In this document: positions 57,474 through 64,000 of the stretch, piece by piece
Numbering within the stretch: position 1 is the stretch's first letter
Layout: each line of letters starts with the position of its first letter
Notes under the pieces: generated by a model
Told to the model about the DNA's origin: nothing
Databases searched by the model: none
The model's input: only the letters and a program-made list of their open reading frames with translations
Translations under genes and position numbers: made by a program
Source of the DNA: Monilinia fructicola
Taxonomy: Eukaryota > Ascomycota > Leotiomycetes > Helotiales > Sclerotiniaceae
Length of the DNA: 64,000 nt
Direction of reading: 5' to 3'
NCBI GenBank assembly: GCA_008692225.1
Contig: VICG01000013.1
Location: 1,364,001-1,428,000 of the forward strand

Positions 57474-60400
57474 ATGGTGCTCAATACAGCTTCAGTTGGA
57501 GCAGCGGTTGCCCCGGTGGTATTCCAAACATTCATCACTCATGTACTTTTGCACTCCCTCCATATTTGTTGCGCTTGCCAACTGATCATTTTGTAGTACT
57601 TCCAGCGCGGGCCTCGCAGAGAAAAACCTACGGCACATATCTCTTACGATGAAGGTCTTAACTTGATTCGCAAGTTCCTCGTCTATGCATCGCATCACAC
57701 AGTCGAAGATATTCAAAGCTTTACCTCGCAATGGGTACCTCATCCTCCTTATGTGAAGGTGGATGAAGAAAATATCCCGGAAAAATATCTGAAAGAAGCG
57801 GCAACGTACTTGGTAGATCAATTGGGGATGTATGGGGGAACTGAGAGAGTGGGAGGAGAAAAATGGTGGCAATGGAGACGTCCGGGGAGTGATCTCAAGG
57901 CTGAATGGATCGAGACCAAGGCAGATTACCAAGAGAGAGAACTCAAAAAGGAGGAGAGAGTAAGAGGGTTATGTTATATGTTCATGGAGGAGCATACTTC
58001 TTTGGGAGTACGGATGAACACAGGTACCAGATGCAAAGACATGCCAGAAAATTAAAGGCTAGAGTTTTTGCACCTCGATATCGTTTGGCGCCTCAATTCC
58101 CATTTCCATGCGGTATCTATGACTGCTTAGCGGCATACTTATATCTTCTTTCGGTTCAAGATCCAACCACTATCGTTTTGGCCGGAGATTCTGCCGGTGG
58201 AGGGATGGTATTGAGTATGCTAGTAATCATGCGTGATCGAGGAATTCCTCTACCTGCTGGAGCTATTCTCATTTCGCCATGGGTTGATCTAACTCATTCT
58301 TTCCCGAGTGTTGCTGAGGATAATCCTTTAGATTATATACCGGCACATGGCTTTCACCAACGACCATCCCCAGCATGGCCACCTCCAAATGCAGATGACA
58401 TCCGAGCTATAGAAGCAGGACTGGGTAATGATCTGGCAAAAAATAAAGGCAGTGCCTCATCTCGATCAGCCGAAACAGACGCTGGTCAAGGACTCCATGT
58501 TGATAATCACCCTCCGCCAGGAACACAAAATGATGCAGCAGCCGCTGTACCTTGTTCTAACGGTGATTCAGGACCACAAGTCAATACGATTCCTGGATCT
58601 GGTCGCGACCTTTCAATCATGATTGATGGAGAACTAGTTGTGATAAAGGATCAAATCCAAATGTATGCGACAAATCAGTTGATATCTCACCCCTTAGTCT
58701 CTCCCGCTCTTCAGCCATCCCTTGGTGGTCTCCCACCATTACTCGTTCTCACAGGCGGAGGTGAAATGTTACGAGATGAACAAATATACATTGCTCATAA
58801 AGCTGCCAATCCAACTCAGTACCCACCAGGAGATGCATTCCTTGATATGGACCCTCAAGATAATTATCCGCGAAGTGCAGTCAGCAAGTGGAAACCAACG
58901 GATGTACAATTACAGGTTTGGGACGATCTATGTCATGTTACACCAACATTAAGTTTCACTCGTCCAGCCAAGTTTATGTATCGGTCGATAGCACAATTTG
59001 GAGCTTGGGCATTGGCTAGAGCGCAGGAGACGGAAATTGAAATTTTGGATGACGATGATGTTTCGATCATTTCGCGATCTTCAGAGTCGGGTGAGGATAA
59101 GGTATATCACCCTTTCCTCTTGACATTCTTCAGAATAATATAACTAACAAAAACTAGAAAGCCTCTTCTGGATCTACAGAGCAAGTCACAGAGCAAGTAG
59201 GTAAAGCAGGTGACCCTCTTCCTCCTTTCAAAAACCACATGATACGTCAGCGAATCGACCGACATGGAAGAATCTTTCCCCTCGCACCAGCCTCTGAACT
59301 ACGGGCTTGCACCATGTCACCTAATGAAATTGGTGTCATCAAACCAGGACCAGTCAAGAAATGGATGGCCACTAAGAAGATCTGGGATACAAAATATTCC
59401 TCCCAAAAGCGAAAAGTTCAAAAGCAGAGAGCGAAAGAATTGGCAAGAGGATACGAAAAGATTGGAACTGAAGTACCACCTCCCAGTGCATTAGCTGGAC
59501 GCAGGATTGCCGGAATTGAAATTGAGAGAGAGAAACAAACTAAAAAGAGTTGGGGAATGTCGATGTGGAGCGGATGGGGTAGTAAGCATGATGAACTTAC
59601 AATGAATCGCGAGGCGAGAGCAGATAAAGCAGGTCAAAAGGTTGAAACCACGACAGCAAGTGCAGGAGATGGAGCTGGGGCCAGAGACTTGAATGATAAA
59701 CACGCTAATGGGAGAGGAACGATGGATGACGAAAATGTTGATGATATTATGGGTTACTCAGCTCTTCCTACGATCGCAGCTCCATTGAGGGAGAAGAACT
59801 CTCAGAATGACACGGATAGCGCAACTGCTAAAAGCCAACCGCCTGTCGATCGTCCTCCAGCGCCAGAATCGTTCGCCTCTGCGGTGAAAGAAGGAGGATT
59901 GAATATTCCAGAAATATTAATTAGAATCCCGACAATTGAGAGGGAGAATGAGGAGGGAGTTGTGAAATATAATAGCAAAGGGGAGGAAATGAGGAGACCT
60001 ACTGCGGGGGGCATAGCTTTCCCATTTGCCATGGCTATGGGTGGAGAGGGGGTAGATGGCGTTATGCAATACGGTGTTAGAGAGAGGAATGCGAGTATAG
60101 GCGCTGCTGGGAGGGAGGCTAGTGCAAGTATGGAATCCCTCGTAAGTGTGAGGAGTGCGCTTCCTGATGGGTATGAGTGGCACTATGATGATAAAGAGGG
60201 TTACGTGCAAGTGAAAAAGGAAGAGACGGGGGAAAAAGAAAAAGGGAAAGCACAGGAGAATAAGCATTTGGATCTGGGGGTCAATGGCGCTGAAGGTTCA
60301 GCTATAGAGAGTGGAAGTGAGGGATTGAGCGAGAATGAGGGACAGGGAGAATTGAAAGTGCTTGGTCGAATTGATGGAATTGAGGATGGGAAGGGGAGTG

Positions 60401-60537
60401 AAGTCGATACAGAGGTTGATGCCGATGCGGATGTTCCGACCGATCTGAAGAGCGTGAGTCCAAGTCTTTCGGCTGTGGGAGTTCAATCGCGACCGCCAGC
60501 TGAGAGATTTTATTCTGCGCAGGAACTGCCGCAGTAA
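57474..60537 (+). CDS. alpha/beta hydrolase fold-3 (HSL-type) lipase/esterase with long C-terminal tail
   Basis: This is a predicted serine hydrolase of about 984 residues. The start at 57474 opens MVLNTASVGAAVAPVVFQT. Exons are 57474-57542, 57597-59101 and 59158-60537. The catalytic domain shows the oxyanion motif YVHGGAYFFGS (residue ~152), YRLAPQFPFP, the nucleophile GDSAGGG (~219), WVDLTHSFPS, an Asp in GGGEMLRDE (~414) and a His in DLCHVTP (~467): a complete hormone-sensitive-lipase-like triad. A ~70-residue Ser/Asn/Gly-rich insert lies between. The last ~400 residues are charged and low in complexity, with the stretch PGPVKKWMATKKIWDTKY. One base is missing near 57961-57966 between ELKKEERV and RVMLYVHGG. 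With it the total is 2,955 nt in frame. No signal peptide is seen. The natural substrate is unknown. Confidence 0.88.
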
Positions 60538-62570
60538 AAGCGGAATGGTAATGGGATATATAATGGATGGGTAGGCATGGAGGGATGGAATTTTGAGGAT
60601 TTATTGCATCGGCATTCGCATTGTCAGGGAGCGTCATTAGACTGGGTACTTATATCAGTATAATACCGCGGCATATACCAAATAGCGATAGAGAGGCGAA
60701 TACCAAATAGAGAGTTGCTTGGTTTAAATCATTGTTCCCGGGTCATTTGATGGGCATTGAGAATTTATCGCATTGTTCGATTTGATAGTTTAGGGAAGAA
60801 AACATCGAGTCATGTATGAGGTAATGCAATTACGTATGGATGAAATAAGAATATATCAAGGACGGGAACCGAGAGTAGTGGAAGAAGGGATGCATGCATG
60901 GAAAATAGATGTAAGATTACTTTGTGTCTACTTGGACGGGGCGGCGGGAATCTATGGTGAGCATTTTTCGTGGATAACCATTTATTTGTGCTAATTGATG
61001 ATGATATTATATCATATCGTATGTGTATGATATATATCTCTTCTCTCCCTACTAATCAACCAATAGTTTCCAGCAAGTCTCGTGATGATTATAAACTTAG
61101 TTCCTAGTAAAGGTGTAAAAATCCCAGCCAAATTTGCCCCTCATCAAGCATCTTGGGATATTGAGTCTGGGTTTAGATCTAATGAGTTCGAAGCAATCTT
61201 GATACTTTCTTTCGCACAAGCCTCGCGCCGTCAAGAAGTATGTTGGACTTTGAACTGCGAATTCTCAATATAGGTTCCGAGTCCCATGACTCATCCTAAG
61301 CTACGAGTATCATTACTCATCCGCGTAGCTCATCTTCGCGAACCCGTTTGAGATGTTGTCGGTGGATGGCCCCAGCGTGGAAACGCGGCTACGGAGCGCA
61401 TTCCCATGTCACGCTGCGCTGCGCCGCTGCCCCTTTTCAAAGTGAGTGCCCGAGGGTATGCCGACGTGGTGTCTCTGCTGCGCATGCTGGAACTCGCGTG
61501 TGAGGTGTGATGTGTGATGTGTGATGTGTAATGTGTAGCGTCGTCTAGCTTACTGTTTGAACAGAAAGCCAATTGATTGGTTTCAGGAACGTCTGGAAAT
61601 GCCCACACATGCGTGCGACCGTTGACCTCGTAACCCTCCTTCCCATCCCCCGCGATCGACGCATCCGCACGTGAGCATCTGAAACGCGTCGCGTTCCCCA
61701 CGCGCGATCCCCTAGTCGGTTCTTGGCGCTCGCTAGGAGGCCCGCAGATGCGACTAGCCTTCCTGCTGCTTGGGTAATATTGTCCAAACGCTGGGTTCCG
61801 GACGCGGCGGGCTCCTGGCGTGGATCGCAGGATCCTTCGTGTTCCTGTTGGGGAGTGGAGCTTGGAGATTGGATGGGAGTTCTGTTTTTGGAATCGGCTC
61901 GGTGCTCGGGTGGGTATTGGATGATACAGAACTCACAGGAGTAGGGTGCCACGTTTTCTGGTTCTTCGATGCTGGACGGGTTAAGGTTCTTTTTTTCCCC
62001 CTCGTGGCTGGATCATTCTGGTTTCGTTTCTGCCTGTTCGTTGTTGGCTTGGCGCACCAGCCTGATCTGGCAGCTCGTCAACGTGAACGTTTATCACTCT
62101 CGGGCTTGGTGCTTGGGATCCCAACTTGCAGATATGCAGTCGCCTGTTGGCGTCTGTGTTTAGTGGTTTGGAATTGCTTGCTTCGTGAACGTCGGGCTTG
62201 GTGTTTCGGCACTTGGACTGTCGTTTCTCGTCGTGTTGTTTTGTTATCTGGGACTAGTGTGTCATTTACTCCTCAATCTTTGGGGACTCGTGGGTTTCTC
62301 TTGCGAGATGTTTTCTTTGCGTATGCATCAGTTTCTCGAAAGAGAAGGTTAATTTTTATATACTCGAATAGCCAAGCTAGCCAGGGTTGTCAAGTGGCAT
62401 GACACCGTCTAGAATTCCCATTCACATACCTGTTGGAGACTTTATTAGCTGTGAAGGGGACTATGAGGGGATTATTGGAGCGAGAGCTGGGACCTCGATG
62501 AATCTATAAATCTAATCACCATGGCCCCCTCCAAATAATCACGTCCCTCAATCACTACCAAACCACCGTC
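60538..62570. other. 2-kb gene-free stretch before the carboxypeptidase
   Basis: No gene is supported. 61.3-61.75 kb is GC-richer, and a plus-strand frame at 61770-62402 (210 codons, Leu/Trp/Val-rich) and opposing minus-strand frames have no recognisable domain. A TGTGATG array lies near 61503-61535. The last few hundred bases are probably the carboxypeptidase promoter. Confidence 0.4.
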
Positions 62571-63949
62571 ATGAAATTCACATACTGGTACTGTGTTGCG
62601 GGTCTTGCTCCTATTTTTACCCAAGCATGCCTCCTCCCCGAAGAGCGAGAAGGAAAACCACGCATTGCCCGTCGTCAAACTAGTAACGGTATTGCCATCG
62701 GGACTGGTGATCGTTACAGCGCGGGAACCATTGCACCACAGGGTGTGGGATCTCAAAATACGAATGTAAGCACTCTCTTGAACGTCAACGAGATTGCCAG
62801 CGCTATCAAGGGTCTCGCAAGCGTCTATGGTATTTCTACCTTCGACACACCATATAAGACTTCCGAAGGTGCCTCGATTACCGGTGGCAAGGTTGGAGGC
62901 AATGGCACATGCAATGATGCTATCCGCGTATATTTTAACGGAGGTCTTCATGCACGCGAGCGTGGCTCCCCAGATGGCTTGTTGTATTTCATCGGGGATC
63001 TGTTGTATGCACAGAAGAACGGCGTGGGGTTGAAGTACGGCTCGAAGTCTTACACCAATGCTCAGGTGAAGACGGCACTCTCCACCGGCATTGTCTTCAT
63101 TCCTCTCAGCAACCCTGACGGTGTGGCTTATGACCAATCTACCAACAGCTGCTGGCGCAAGAACCGAAACCCCAAGTCGGGAACTGGAAACAACGCTGGT
63201 GTCGATCTGAACCGCAACTTTGACTTCCTGTGGGATTTGACGAAGTTTGCGGAAAGTGCTCGAAATGATATTGCCTCTGCTGACCCTGCATCCGAGGTCT
63301 TCCATGGTACGTCATCACCTCTCCACCCCCCTTCTAACTCAAAGACTGACAGCCCTCTTCTATAGGAACCGCTGCCTTCTCCGAGCCCGAAACCCAAAGC
63401 GTCAAATGGATCATGGACACCTATTCCAAAGTCCGCTGGTTCGTCGACCTGCACGCCTTCGCAGGCGACATCCTCTACTCCTGGGGAAGCGACACCAACC
63501 AAGGCTCGTTCCCCTACATGAACTTCCTCAACTCGTCCTACGACGCGGTCCGCGGCATCGTGACCGATACCCCCGGATCCGGCCCCGCCTACGGCGAATA
63601 CACGCCCAACGCCGAATTCACGACCAACAAAGCCGCGGCGACGCAAATGAGCGCCGGCATGAGTGCTGCGGCGGGCCGCACATATAGCGCCATCCCTGCG
63701 GCGCAACTGTATCCCACCAGCGGCGGCGTGAGCGATGATTATTCCTACTCCCGACATTTTGCCGATCCGTCCAAGAACCTTATCCATGGGTACACGATCG
63801 AATTCGGGTTTGGGAACGATGCCGCGTCGTGTCCGTTCTACCCCTCGCAGACGCAGCATAATATGAATTTGCAGGAGATTGGGGCGGGGTACATGGAGTT
63901 GCTGTTGGCGGCGGTGAGTATGGGTTTGGGGGACGCGACGACGTGTTAG
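62571..63949 (+). CDS. secreted M14-family zinc carboxypeptidase
   Basis: This is a predicted extracellular metallocarboxypeptidase of 439 residues that trims C-terminal amino acids. The start at 62571 opens MKFTYWYCVAGLAPIFTQA, a signal peptide. Exons are 62571-63306 and 63366-63949, with a 59-nt intron (GTACGT donor, CTATAG acceptor). Zinc ligands are the His and Glu of GGLHARERGSPDG (residues ~127 and 130) and the His of FVDLHAFAGDILYSWG. Substrate residues include VDLNRNFDF (the Asn-Arg pair), and the catalytic Glu lies in YTIEFGFG. There is no long pancreatic-type pro-domain; about 100 residues separate the signal from the ligands. The frame is intact throughout and GC content is higher in the second exon. 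C-terminal Cys residues (CPFY, TTC) may form a disulfide. Confidence 0.92.
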
Positions 63950-64000
63950 GGGAATGGGTGGATGGGGGGGCGGGTGTAGGGGGGGTAATTTTGAGGATGG
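63950..64000. other. start of a downstream flank
   Basis: 51 bp of G-rich sequence after the carboxypeptidase stop. Nothing can be said about it. Confidence 0.5.

Noticed and set aside
61770..62402. 210-codon plus-strand Leu/Trp/Val-rich frame upstream of the carboxypeptidase
   Set aside because: I found no signal peptide with a sensible mature protein, no family motif and no splice support. It is kept as intergenic.
1..64000. A biosynthetic gene cluster, operon-like set or defence system linking the genes
   Set aside because: The recognised genes belong to unrelated pathways, lie on both strands with kilobase gaps and include no polyketide synthase, peptide synthetase, terpene cyclase or P450.

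Overview
The window is nuclear DNA of a filamentous ascomycete. Genes are sparse and separated by kilobases of microsatellite-rich sequence. Introns are 49-161 nt with GTAAGT/GTGAGT/GTATGT donors and CTAAC/CTAAT branch points. The protein set (Yap1-like bZIP factor, copper-fist factor, Zn2Cys6 factor, HET domain, membrane-anchored exo-beta-1,3-glucanase, BTB/RCC1/ankyrin protein) is typical of Pezizomycotina. The flavour of the proteins suggests Leotiomycetes, perhaps Sclerotiniaceae, but that is inference from memory and not from a search.

Layout. 1-6.4 kb holds no convincing gene: a decayed ~150-190 bp repeat array (about 0.8-3.5 kb) is followed by a purine-biased degenerate array (3.5-5.2 kb). 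6.4-10.9 kb is a divergent pair, the branched-chain 2-oxoacid dehydrogenase E1 beta subunit (-) and an ExgD-type glucan 1,3-beta-glucosidase (+), sharing a 456-bp promoter with a TCACGTGA element. 13.0-15.5 kb (-) is a Zn2Cys6 factor of the Rgt1/COL-26 type. 20.4-21.9 kb (-) is a copper-fist factor. After about 6.6 kb without genes come a small membrane protein (28.6-29.0 kb, -), a compact SET-domain protein (30.0-30.6 kb, +) and a 1,560-residue ankyrin/RCC1/BTB protein (32.2-37.0 kb, +). A lineage-restricted-looking protein with a tandemly duplicated 3' end lies at 38.5-39.2 kb (-). 41.75-43.3 kb (-) is a dead HET-domain gene. 47.7-49.7 kb (-) is the AP-1/Yap1 bZIP factor, divergent from a BSD-domain protein (52.6-54.1 kb, +). 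The right end carries TSR2 (55.4-56.1 kb, -), a large HSL-type alpha/beta hydrolase (57.5-60.5 kb, +) and a secreted M14 zinc carboxypeptidase (62.6-63.9 kb, +).

Functionally these are mostly independent housekeeping, regulatory and secreted-enzyme genes, not an operon or an obvious biosynthetic cluster. Three features cut across the window. (1) Seven of the recognisable genes need one or more small indels to read through, mostly +1 or -1 in homopolymers, which points to sequence error or to local decay. (2) The Zn2Cys6 factor has a frame-compensating pair of small duplications that replaces the second half of its zinc cluster. (3) Two short motifs, TACCTAGGTA and TACTCCGTAC, are strongly over-represented, only in gene-free DNA.

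I found no CRISPR array, rRNA, tRNA or intact transposon. All splice sites were placed by eye, and coordinates of decayed elements are approximate.
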